In this document: positions 12,282 to 23,600 of the stretch, piece by piece
Position numbering within the stretch: position 1 is the first letter of the stretch
How the letters are laid out: every line of letters starts with the position of its first letter
Source of the DNA: Paracentrotus lividus
Lineage: Eukaryota > Echinodermata > Echinoidea > Camarodonta > Echinidae
Direction: 5' to 3'
NCBI GenBank assembly: GCA_940671915.1
Contig: CALNVZ010003426.1
Span: 16,210,830 to 16,274,829 of the forward strand
Length of the DNA stretch: 64,000 nucleotides
The notes under the pieces: generated by a model
Databases searched by the model: none
Told to the model about the DNA's origin: nothing
What the model saw: the letters and a program-made list of their open reading frames with translations, nothing else
Position numbers and translations under genes: made by a program

Positions 12282-15200
12282 ATGATTTCAACCAGCATCG
12301 AGAAACCCAACAACTCCAGTTCGTCAACAAGAGAGCGAATGTAAGTCCTGCCTATATTTGATTATTTCTTTTAAATAAAAAAAAAAAAAATGGCTTTACA
12401 TTGCATTTATCGACCTCACACAATGCCCGAAGAAATAAAATGAAAAATTATAATGATGATATTGATGTTAATATTAGACAGAATTATTGTTTTTACAGAG
12501 AATATAGTTTAGCTATAGTACATCAATCTGAATAGTCTGAAGATAAATTAAAATAGAAACTAAGCTAAATGTTGTGCTTAGTGCAAACAAAACTATTTTC
12601 GTAATTCATCATACCACATTGTGTTGCCAAAATAACAAAATGAGTACAGTACTATTTTAGATATTCTGATGTCCGTAGCTTAAAAAGCTAATCTACCGAT
12701 ATGCCTACATTATCATAATACTCATAATCATAATTTGCAATCGTTGCACCAAAGTAGGTCTATTCTATGAAATTAACACGTACTAGTCGTGTTGGACTAT
12801 AATGCTTGATTATGATTGCTTTAAATAAATATATTTTCCTAATATACAGACTTTGTCTGAAGTTATGGATACCACTGGGCGTGGTGGTGATGGTGGCCAT
12901 CGAAGTCCTGTTTGGGATGCTGATCGTGGCTAAGCTACCCTTGGGCATCGAGCTGGGCAGTAGGGTGACGAGATGGCTGAACGCTCCCCCGCCGACTGAA
13001 CCCCCTCCTATACCCGGTAAGAATGAAGGGCGTATCCAGCTTTCATAATTATTGAGGGAATGGATTGATGGGCGGGTAAGGAATTTGGCTCCTGCAAGCA
13101 TCTCTCTGAATGATGGTATTTCAAAATCTGCATGCTGTTGGTGGAGTAATCCAGATTGTTTGTTTTTTGTTTTTTAAGTAGGGAATGGCTGTTGGAATCT
13201 TTTTATCAAGAATTGGATAGGTATCACATAATTTATTGAGTAACCCTTATCGATTTTAGCAATATAGGGTACATGCAGGTAATATGGACCCCCTAAGCTC
13301 ATTTCCCTAATTTGCATAAAATTGCAAAATGACACACAGTCTAAACATATTATGAATCAATAACTATTGCTCTAACTTTTATTGTGAAGAAAAACAATTA
13401 TCACCAACCCCCTGTCTGCAATATTCAAATGTTGACGTCATTACCAATGTGCCCATATTACCTGCATGTGCAGGTAATATGGGCACATGTATTTAATGTA
13501 TGTTTTAAAAACTACAATGACTCTATCATGTCTGGAATTTGCTCAAAATGTTGAAAATCGTTAACTTTAAGATATCATTTGAAATTATAAGACCCTTCAG
13601 TAAATACTTTGACTATATATTTCATTGTTTTGTATTTTGTATAAAATTGCTTTTTATAATATTATTGAAATGTTATTTTCATTATACAAGTCAATATAGG
13701 CCTACAATAAGTTATTTATATTAATTATATACTGTGAATATACCCCGAAAAGTCGTAGCAAAGAGATTGATGCCTCATCCCAATACTAAGTACCATAATC
13801 ATTTCCGCCATTTTGGATGGCCCATATTACCTGCACTAATGTTGCTGTGTCAGGCAAGCATTCTATGCCACATTGCACCCCTTCACTATAAGAAATTGAC
13901 CTGTACACGCTAGTATGATTAAAATGAAACTATAAGCTTACTAAATATACAAAATAATTGAGGTTACCCCCTCAAACACTCTTTCACCATCACATTATGT
14001 TAAATATAAAATTTTACATCAGGGTAAAAAAAATGCCGTATGTTTTACGTACCTTGTTGGTTTTCAGCAATTTTCTCAGAGAAATTTCGGCATCAGATGC
14101 TCTCACGACGATATATTTTCGTATACAGTTCATATGAACAACATTATGGTGCTCACACCGGTCACCGGTCGACGGTCACGACATGATTTGCTTCAGGTGG
14201 CCCATATTACCTGCTGGCCCATATTACCTGCATGTACCCTAATATAACAATATGAATATGCGCCTTTTTTTTGGGGGGGGGGGGTCTAAATAGCTGACCT
14301 CTTTGTCCTGGCTACAATGCAGACGCAAACATATTAATAACACTCTATATATCATGATTTTTTTTTTCCAGTTTGTAATAAGATTATCATGCGGCCGTTC
14401 CAGTCACTGACCACCGTTGCTCTGGCCAGCTATCCTCAATCAGGCAACGCTTGGACAAGGCATCTAATTGAAAAGGCTACTGGTATCTATACAGGCACTG
14501 TCTACTCTACAGAGAAAGATAATCCAAAGACACTAAAAAGTAAGTTAATCAACCTTCAAGTGACATTGACAGAGGATTTGAAAATAAGGGGGCACTGAGA
14601 GGGGGCGTCCCTGCCCCCTACCCCGATCCATCTCTGGGTGAAGTGAATAAAAGGTGACACAAAGGACCCGCCAGCCCCGTAAAAAAAAGCCCCAAAATTA
14701 CAACAACAAAAAAATTGAAAGCATCGTTGACTAACGCCTGTGAAAGAACAATTCAAACGGTTAATAAAAGTAAAGCAAACAGGAAAATGTCGAACATCCC
14801 ATTAAGATGAAGATTAAAATAAACCTTGTTTAATTTCCAATCTCATCTAATTGCCATGAAATATTTTTTTTTCAATTTTATTTAATTTTCTACGATATTT
14901 ATTGTTAATCGATTAGTCTGTTGAATTTGTTTTGTGTAGTTATTATATATTTTATTTATCATTGTTTCATATATTTATTTGTTTATTCATTTATCTATTT
15001 ATTTATTTTATTTATTTTTAGCTTTTCCAGGTAATAAAGTTGACTACAGGTCAGGCCGAGTGATATGTGTAAAGACTAACCGATATGAACCGAAGCACAT
15101 CCGAGAGTTCGAAGCCGCTATCCTGATACTACGTCATCCATACCAAACGATCATTTCCGAAGCTTACCGACAGCACCTCCTGAAGCCGACAATGTCCGAA

Positions 15201-16257
15201 CAAGAAAGGAATGCCTTTATGAAGGGCCACAGTAAGATTATATCTACTAGCATTATCATTTTGTGAATACCAGACAAGGGGATGCATTAAATGTCCATTA
15301 TTGTCTTTAGTGTTCTCCACATGCACGTCGTAAGGCTGATTGAGATGGAAGGCATGGGAACTTTTTAATTTTTCGGTTGAAGGGGTTAGCCAGGATACGA
15401 CCGCGGCCCTTTTCCATTAAGAATTTTATTCAGTTTGGATCATCTACTTTCTTGGAAATTTTCTGCAGATGAACAACAAAAATAGAAGCATTTTCACATT
15501 CATAATAGAGTATATTTAAGTAGAGCCTAATTTACTGTTTTGTTTTGTTTTTTTGTTCAAAAAGACTTGCCCACATTGATAATGATTCTGTTCGAAATAT
15601 AGCCATATTATATATTCGTTTAAAGCAAAAACTTATTTCGCCCTGAAAGACCTGAACTAACACTCACAAAAAGCTGAAATAGGATACGATTGATTTAGGA
15701 TAGGATATTATGTTTAGGCGTGTAAAAGTCTGATAAATATTTCCCAAATAATTATCAACTCGCTTACATTATTTTGTTTGAAATTCGATTTTTTACTCAA
15801 AATAAAAATTAATGATGATAAGCTTAGGTTTAAAGACAACGTAAACTTTCATCTTGTTCTTCTTGTTTCAGGATGGCGTGCTTTCGTCCAACACGAGAGT
15901 TTACGGTGGAGAAATACAGCCCTCAGATGGCTGGAACTTGCCAGGAATATCTACGTCATCCACTATTCGGATATGATCTCAAAACCGAATCAAACTCTCG
16001 AAAACCTGGTCCGGTATCTGAATATTCCGGTTCGACCGGATAGAATGGAGTGCGCCCTCACACAATACCCACCACTGGTGACGGCCAAAGAGAAAATGGA
16101 AGCGTGGCATCGAAGTAAACGAACTTACTTCACGGGAAACCCTTATGTTCAAGATTTGGAAAGCACTATATGGGAATACATCGTGGATGTGAATATCAGT
16201 TTGATTTTGAACAGAAGGAAAGCATTTCCGTCGAATTTTACCGTCAATGAGTATTAG
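12282..16257 (+). CDS. WSCD-like sulfotransferase lacking the WSC domain, 329 aa
   Basis: Five exons: 12282-12340, 12850-13016, 14372-14539, 15022-15231, 15872-16257. They total 990 nt and are in frame throughout, each with consensus GT and AG borders. The protein has a Ser-rich N-tail, a membrane span (about 27-47), a short Pro-rich stem and then the sulfotransferase domain. The phosphosulfate loop (SYPQSGNAWTR, 95-105) differs from the neighbour's [11 protein letters not shown] at two positions. The 3'-phosphate segment is LILRHPYQTIISEAYR. Intron phases and exon lengths match the minus-strand gene at 4216-8243 (210-nt exon in both; last exons 386 and 392 nt), so the two are tandem paralogues turned head to head. 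The two WSC exons are missing. Golgi sulfation of an unknown acceptor is inferred; the loop changes leave activity uncertain. Confidence 0.9.
13267..14239. mobile_element. 973-bp non-autonomous DNA transposon in an intron
   Basis: The ends are inverted copies of GGGTACATGCAGGTAATATG, flanked by TA (13265-13266 and 14240-14241). The same ATGGGC/CATATTACCTGC motif recurs internally near 13449-13490 as a perfect small palindrome, near 13819-13834, and as a doubled right end near 14198-14235. TA duplication and terminal structure suggest the Tc1/mariner group. No transposase frame is present. It fills most of the intron where the WSC exons would be expected. Confidence 0.8.
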
Positions 16258-16283
16258 TTTTGTTCAATGATAAATGATCATCC

Positions 16284-16289
16284 ATTAAA
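16284..16289 (+). terminator. Candidate poly(A) signal ATTAAA (a second, AATAAA, at 16365-16370)
   Basis: ATTAAA lies 27 bases after the TAG stop of the plus-strand sulfotransferase; a canonical AATAAA follows about 80 bases later. Either would give a short 3' UTR. Confidence 0.5.
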
Positions 16290-16641
16290 TAACTATCAGA
16301 ATTTCATGATAGGTCTCTTTTATTCTTTCAGTGTGATATCAAGATCTCTAACTTTATTAAACCAAATAAATTTAGAATTCAAATTGACTAAATCTGCATT
16401 ATATCAATTGTCATTTCTAAAAATTTCTTTTTAAATATGTCTAAAAAGACCACTATTATGTTGTAAATGAAACGTCATACCGGTAGTAAGTAGGCTCCTG
16501 TAGAGATAAGAAAACCATATATTTTCACTAAATAATCTCCATAGCTTGTCCGAGACTACAACCTGATATTACAGAAATATATTCAAACTGGATTTTGTCC
16601 ATACAGACACATTCGTTTTTGATTGAAAGCAAATGATTATA

Positions 16642-16805
16642 CAGTCCATGCCCACTATAACAAATCGTTCAGGACCAAAATAATTCCCCCATAATAGAGA
16701 AATAGGCACATGAGCAGGATACATGCATGTACTGTTTGAATTTGGGACCAGGAAATTTCTATGAAATCTTGTTTCTACCATGCTCATTGTAATGTGAATA
16801 GACTG
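16642..16805. mobile_element. Pogo-like MITE, CAGTCCA family, copy 1
   Basis: The ends read CAGTCCATGCCCACTATAA and, inverted, the degenerate partner ending AGACTG. TA flanks both sides. This is the most diverged of four related copies in the window. Confidence 0.6.
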
Positions 16806-17525
16806 TATTAGTACTCTGTTAAGACTTTCATCAGACACGACTTCTTTCGCCCAGGGAGAGGTTTTGTTTTTGTTTTTGTTTTTGCTTTGTTTTGTTTATT
16901 TTATAATCAACTACATACATAAATTTGTTATAACAATTAATGTAATAACAATGCAGGAATATAATATTTAATGAAATGTAATAAAACAAGATATGAATAC
17001 CAATATTTGTGTGTAAAATATTTTATTCCACAAAAGTCCAGATCTTCCACTATTGCAAAAAACAGCCGCAAATAAAAAATTAATTATACATACATTAAAA
17101 AGGGAGAAAAAATGAAATAGGTCTGAATATGTGAAATCAATTAATGTAAATCTTAGTAAAAGAGCATGTTAACACACACGAAATGTCTACTAATTGATAA
17201 TACCAAGATTTGCAAATCTAACACTACACTAATAGGTGTGCAGCATATTACATCACTTGATATACACTCACATTTAAATTATGAAGCAAGTGTTTCTAGC
17301 TGTAAGTTCACATGCCTTTTTGTAGGCTTGGCCTTTGTGAAATTAAACACAACCCTCCCATAAAAATGCTGTCACAACCAAAATGTAACCCTTAAAACAG
17401 AATGTAACTAAAAGAGTATCAAGTTCAAAAAATAATTTATAATACAAAATGAGGAATAGAGATTAAAAACAAGTGAAAAATAAGTACTAAATTAAGCAAT
17501 TTATGTATATTTTAAAGAATGTATC

Positions 17526-17683
17526 CAGTCCACTCCCATTCTGACAAAGTGCTAGAGAACCAAGCAAATTACCTCGTTATAACGGAATCTCCTCAGTCAA
17601 TCTCATTACTTTGGGACCGAGAGAATTGTTTCGTTATACAGGTGTTTTGTGGTATCCGTGCTCATTATACCAGGAGTGAACTG
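17526..17683. mobile_element. Pogo-like MITE, CAGTCCA family, copy 2
   Basis: Left end CAGTCCACTCCCATTCTG and right end ATTATACCAGGAGTGAACTG form terminal inverted repeats. TA follows the right end. About 158 bp with no coding capacity. CAGT termini and TA target are typical of pogo/Tigger elements; the class is inferred. Confidence 0.7.
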
Positions 17684-17703
17684 TATCAGAAAAATTTGCT
17701 TGT

Positions 17704-18125
17704 GGGTGATTCCACGGGGTTGGGGCAATTTTTGTGACATACCACAACTCCAAATCCATATCTTTTTCAAACCAGGCAAATATATTCCAATAATGGCATG
17801 AGCAAAAAAATGGGGTCACATCCAGTATTATTTCTCAATGACTATGGCATATTGCAATTTGACTCGTGAAAATTTCTTGTCCATGTAAAAGCAATATGAT
17901 GTCCCTGTAACAGTGGTAGATTTTTTGTATGCCAGTTACTTGAAATCCATAAAAGATTTCAAATTTTTAATGTCAGTTCTATTACTGAGAAAAGAGAGCA
18001 ATTTTTCATTGACAGCTCAAAACTTAACCACATCTGAATTGATCTTCATGGTGAACTGCAAAAGTTGATACCTCCGTTACAGGGGACATTGCATGAAAAA
18101 TTGCCCCAACCCAATGGAATGACCC
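17704..18125. mobile_element. 422-bp MITE with 4-bp target duplication TTGT
   Basis: The left end starts GGGTGATTCCACGGGGTTGG and the right end is its near-inverse, finishing CCCAATGGAATGACCC; both inner ends carry GGGGCAATTTTT. TTGT is directly repeated outside both ends (17700-17703 and 18126-18129). The terminal GGGTCATTCCA is shared with the fold-back element at 56839-58286, so both belong to one family with 4-bp targets. Confidence 0.75.
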
Positions 18126-19010
18126 TTGTGCATGTGGAGGTTAACATCTACACAGTAAATCTGTAAACTATTTAAGGTGAAAAATAATGTTTTAGGTGTG
18201 GCATCACCTTTACACAAAAATGGCAATTCAAGCAAAATTACATTTTTGACAAAATATTAAATGAGAAAATATATATTCCATTGTCTGGTATTACTTACGA
18301 AACAAAAAGTACAACAAAAATATTGAAAGTAACAGGGATACAACATGTACAAGTAAATTTTGTCATTAATTACAGATTAAAGGATGATCTCAAAGTGATA
18401 GACTGGCACTTTGATTACTGCTATTACTTGGACTTTACCATACATATCATGAAACTTCATATTCTGAGCTTTGTATTTGATTCAAGCTTTGAGGAATCAA
18501 CTTAATATACAATGTTTAGAAATCATTTTCATCATGATTTCAAATTCATACAAAGATATATGTATGTACAACTCCGGAACACTTAAAACTTAATGAAGAA
18601 GACCCTGGTCTAATGTTTTCCCCGAGCTGTATGTACTTTGTTCTTAAAAGCTCTTGAATATTAAAGATATATATGATAAAACCTAAAACATACATGTAAT
18701 CAGGAAACAATTAAATGAAAATAGTAAAAAAAAAAAAAAATTGTCTACATTCAACATTTTTCTTTCCTTCATTTTTCAACACATATACTGCGACAAACTG
18801 CATTAAAAATAAAACAAAATATCAAAGGAAAATAGATAAATGAAAAAAGAAATTAAACAGTAAAAAGACAAATAAAGGAGGATGATATAAAATGTGAATC
18901 TAGAAGGGACATTTGGTCAGCATCACATATCAAATCATTATTCTTATTTAGAAGGGGAGCAAATATTTGGTTTTCAAATTTTGAAGAAACAGATAATTGA
19001 GAATGTTATT

Positions 19011-19184
19011 CAGTCCACTCCTGTCATAATGACATTTTCAAAACCAAGCAAAATGCCATGTTATGTGACATCTCATTATGCTGAAAACAGAAGTTTGAAC
19101 ATTTATGAAAATGGAATCAGGAGAATTGAATTGATTATAAAGAAATCTTGATGTATCTGTGTTTGTTATAACAGGAGCAGACTG
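19011..19184. mobile_element. Pogo-like MITE, CAGTCCA family, copy 3
   Basis: Left end CAGTCCACTCCTGTCATAAT and right end TTATAACAGGAGCAGACTG are inverted repeats, followed by TA. About 174 bp. Confidence 0.7.
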
Positions 19185-19670
19185 TAACAATTATAAAAAT
19201 ACTTCCACATTATTTATGATAACATTTGTTATTACAATTTTAGGGCATGGGTGCACAATATTTCTTTTTGTTGAAAAAGAATATCAAAAGCCTCTCTCAG
19301 AGATGGTTCCTTACTTCCCAACCAAGGGCTAAAAAAAAAAATCCCTTTTTAAAGTAAGATATATATTTTTTTTTTAAATAAAAAAGGGAAAATAAATATA
19401 TTGAATCCTTATGTTCCTATCAGAAACATTACCATACAATTTGTATTACAAGTATTAATCAAACAGGCCAATAAGAGTAAGAATACATTAAAAACAGAGG
19501 TTTAAAAATACCTATAATATATACACACATTTTGCCAAATTAAATTAGCAGCAACACGATACACTGAGCAAAAGAGAAAATTGGTACTTAAAATGATGTT
19601 TTAAGACGACACAGAAATGGAAAATATTTAGACAAAAAAGCACAGGAATGAGAAACAAGAAGAGAAGGAG

Positions 19671-19682
19671 GGAGAGGAGGAG

Positions 19683-19716
<34 letters not shown>
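19671..19716. repeat. (GA)n microsatellite
   Basis: GA tract of about 45 bases preceded by GGAGGA blocks, downstream of the SR gene. Confidence 0.9.
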
Positions 19717-19719
<3 letters not shown>

Positions 19720-20664
19720 GAGAGAAAGATAGTGACAAAGAGAGATGGATATGGTAATGAAGAGAGTTGGGGGAAGAATAAAGAGTGAAAGATATATAAT
19801 GTAGAGAGAGAGAGAAAGATATAGTTAAATACACATAATCATCACTAAATGTATACAATGCAAGAGACACTCGTATCTAGTGCAGTGTCTTGCTGGTGGA
19901 TAAAACCTCATGCAATTAAGAGGTGATGTACTTTAAGTTCTTTCAAAGAATTTCTGGCAAATTAGTCCGTTCTCCTATGCAGCACAATAAAAATCAGTTG
20001 AGGCACAATCACATTGCCCCAAAATCTAAGGAATCGCAACTCATTTTGATGATCCTCAAACCTCTTAATATTAAAAAAAAATGTAGTTCTTTTGTCTTTT
20101 TAAGGCTTCAGTTTAGAATACATCAGGACAAAAATGAGTAATAGCATGACACAATTTAAGCCTGTGTTAATTTGGAAATAAAACACGAGACCAATATGGC
20201 TACCCCAAATCTTAAAAACAAAACTCAATAGCTTGTTGGTTTCCAATCATGAAAATCCTCAAACCACCAAATAACTGCATTTTTAACAATCTACCAGTGT
20301 ACATACCACTTATCACTTTGTGGGAATCGACTTATAATTGGCAATTTCTGCAATGTGGCAATAGCAGATTCATGGATGCTGCCCTAAGAAATCTACTTGG
20401 ACCAACACCCAACAGAAAATGAATGCAATTAAGACCAATGAACTATTTAACTTAAAACATACAATATGTCACCAGAATCAATTTTTGGGGGTTGATGTAC
20501 ATTGTAATTTTTGAAACTGTTGATTCAAATCTCTCTAATGATATATAGTTTTATACTCAAGAGTAACATAGTTAATTTTCATGTCAGATTAAAAGCATTC
20601 ATAACAGAAAAAGTGACTTATCCATCCATACTTTCCTTAATGTAAAGCTTTATAATTTGGTTAT

Positions 20665-23600
20665 CTAGTCGTCCACTTCATCTTGCATGTGGCTCGGCGA
20701 GTTATCTCCATTTACGGAATGACGATCGTTGTCTGCTGGAGATCGAGAGCGCGAGCGAGAACGTGAGTGTGGACTCCTGGATCGTGAGTGGTAGCGGTCC
20801 CTGGAGTGGGAACGAGAGCGAGACCGGGACTTGTTACGGGAGCGGTCATGCGAACGGTCCCGAGATCGAGATCTACTCCTGGTAAAGGAAGATAAAGAGG
20901 ATATTCTTTCATTGAGAAAAAAAGAATAATGCAATTAACAACTTTGGCAGATTGATGGGTTTATATCCACTTGGTCTAATATCAGTTGGCCCAAATCCCT
21001 GTTTGTCACATGGGCTAAACCCATTTGATCTACAGTACTAACAATTTGGTGTTATTTTACCTCATACAAAGACGCTGCACAGTTATGTTTCTTGCGCATC
21101 CTGGCCACTCATGATTAAAACGTCACAATTGAAATATATTCAGTGCTCAGGGGTGTTCAAATACAAGCATTGAATACGAAACATGTGAATTTTTTATATA
21201 GGAATCGCTTATGATATGGAGATCCTTCTATTGGCAATGTGACCATATTGTGTGATGCAATATTTGAACCGAATCTCTCATATGAAGTGAACAGAAGTCG
21301 TTCAAAATGTTTCCTCATTATAAATAGATAAGTCTTTTTTATCCGCAATTTTAAATGCCTACACAACATCCTATAAATAGAATATCTGCACTTTCAAACT
21401 GTGGAAATATATTTTTAGTGAAATGTTTACAATGGAAAGGGCAAAGTTGTTCAGATATCAGACATCATGGTCACATTATCAATGTTTACAGAAAGAGGGT
21501 GCTATAATTACCTCCTATGCACCGGTGATCTATCACGGGATCTACTCCTGAAAAGGAAAGACAAAGAAAGAAAAGCTTTTTAACAAAAATAATTATGCGA
21601 TTTATGATTGCGATGAATTGCATATAAATTGTAAATAAATTGTGAATAAAAGACAATACATGATCAGTACTCTAATGGACGAAGTTTAGAATTTAATACC
21701 CATGCAATTCAATGCACAAACCCACTCATAGGACAATGTCAATACTAAATTTAGTATTGACCTTGTAGTGCAAGTGGGACTATTGGTAACAGGTTTCATG
21801 AGTTTGGTTTATTGGTTTTTCCCCAAGGTTTTTCTTCTTTTTGCAATAGATATTGACTGTAAATTGAAGCCCTCCTATATTTACATGTCAAATTAATTTT
21901 TTTTAAATATTTATCAGGGAATAGGTTTTCAATAAATTTGATTTCACTATCATGAAGAACAAATAAATAAATAAAAAACACTCCTGATTTTCAAAAGTTT
22001 TCACACTAAAATCTCGCCGCAGTCCCCACATGGTTTTGCTATTATCGTGCAAAAACCCATATACCATGAATTTATCTATCATTCAGCAATATCTCTGATG
22101 GCATAACTTTTCACTTCACTCTCAGTGAATATGGTAGCCATTCCTGCACAGCACAATTTTCATGTCCTAAACAAAAGTGGGCAGTGCTCACTCAAGCATG
22201 CAACATTTTCTGACTTTTTGGTGTCACATGATTCACGTACAAGAGACTTTCATCTATTTTATATGTAAATTTGACCCAATAATCGTAGGTTTTATTTGGC
22301 AGCCATTTCAAAAGTGTGAAGTTTTGTGGAGATGCACCGTCTCCTGAAAAATTAAAACTGCTTGTCATATAAATGCTATAACAATAATTGCCGATGTTGA
22401 GGGGGGGGGGGGTTATCACCTTTTATGCAGAGGTGATTTGTCCGGGGATTTACTCCTGATAAGGGGAAACAAAGAAAGGAAAGCTTTTACTTCAAACAAA
22501 AATCATGATGTATAAATTTTAATATAAAGGCTGTAACAATTAATGAAAACAAATTTATTAACCATAATAGTCAGGCAGCTAGCTCATGATTGGTTAGCTG
22601 AACGAGGTACCACTAGTAAAGTATTGGAATATATGGGGAAGAATCCCACATTTACTAAACCCAACGTCTGGCAGTGCATCTCTGCTGCATTAGGTCCCTA
22701 CAGCCGGGGGCGTCCAAAATGAGTGCCCATTTTACAAAAAATTCTATTTTGAATAAAAATAGCAGAATTCATTTTCTAAACACACTAACTTTGATGTCAA
22801 AATAAAGAGTATTACATTGTCTTAACGCTTGTGTCATTTTGAAATCAGACTGAAATCGAAAACAGTGAAAGTTTTGATGAAGAAATGTTTTTTCTCACTT
22901 TTTTTACGCAAATATTTTTTGTTCCTTTTTTCAATAATTTTTAATAAATAGTTGTATAAAACATTGATGTTTGTAACTTTTCAAAAAACTACCTACGTGC
23001 ATGTGAATGATGCTGTATAAAGAAGGGAGTTATATCTTATTCCGATAAAGAATTATGATGAGTTAAAGTCAGGAACGCAATATAGACAAAAATCAACAAT
23101 TTGCCCCAGTGACCGAGAATCACACAATACCCGCACGTTATTATGAAAAGCTGATTGTATGCGATGGCTGTGAGTAGGCAAACAAAAGTGCCAAAAATGC
23201 GGAACATTTCGATACTTGTTCTGTCCTAAAAGCTATCGCAAGTTATCGGCCTTTCCTTATACACGTACGGGTATGGGATTCTTCTTCGATACGGGGCAAA
23301 TTGTTGATTTTTGTCTATATTGCGTTCCTGACTTTAGCTCATCATAATTCTTTATCGGAATAAGATATAACTTCCTTCTTTTTACAGCATCATTCACATG
23401 CATGTAGGTAGTTTTTAGAAAGTTACAAACATCAATGTTTTATACAACTATTTATTAAAAATTATTGAAAAAAGGAACAAAAATATTTGCGTAAAAAAAG
23501 TGAGAAAAAAAACATTTCTTCATCAAAACTTTCACTGTTTTCGATTTCAGTCTGATTTCAAAATGACACAAGCGTTAAGACAATGTAATCTCTTTATTTT

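Larger units (their letters stand above)
16258..20664. other. Intergenic region, including the probable 3' UTR of the SR gene
   Basis: No protein-coding exon was recognised. The left part holds four small transposons, listed separately. The DNA from about 19.2 to 20.66 kb lies just past the SR-gene stop and could be its 3' UTR, but no poly(A) site was fixed. A GA tract lies at about 19671-19716. Confidence 0.55.

Noticed and set aside
20712..20912. Alternative frame over the RS exon
   Set aside because: A shadow of the RS-coding exon, whose own frame is supported by SR-protein composition and a matching phase.
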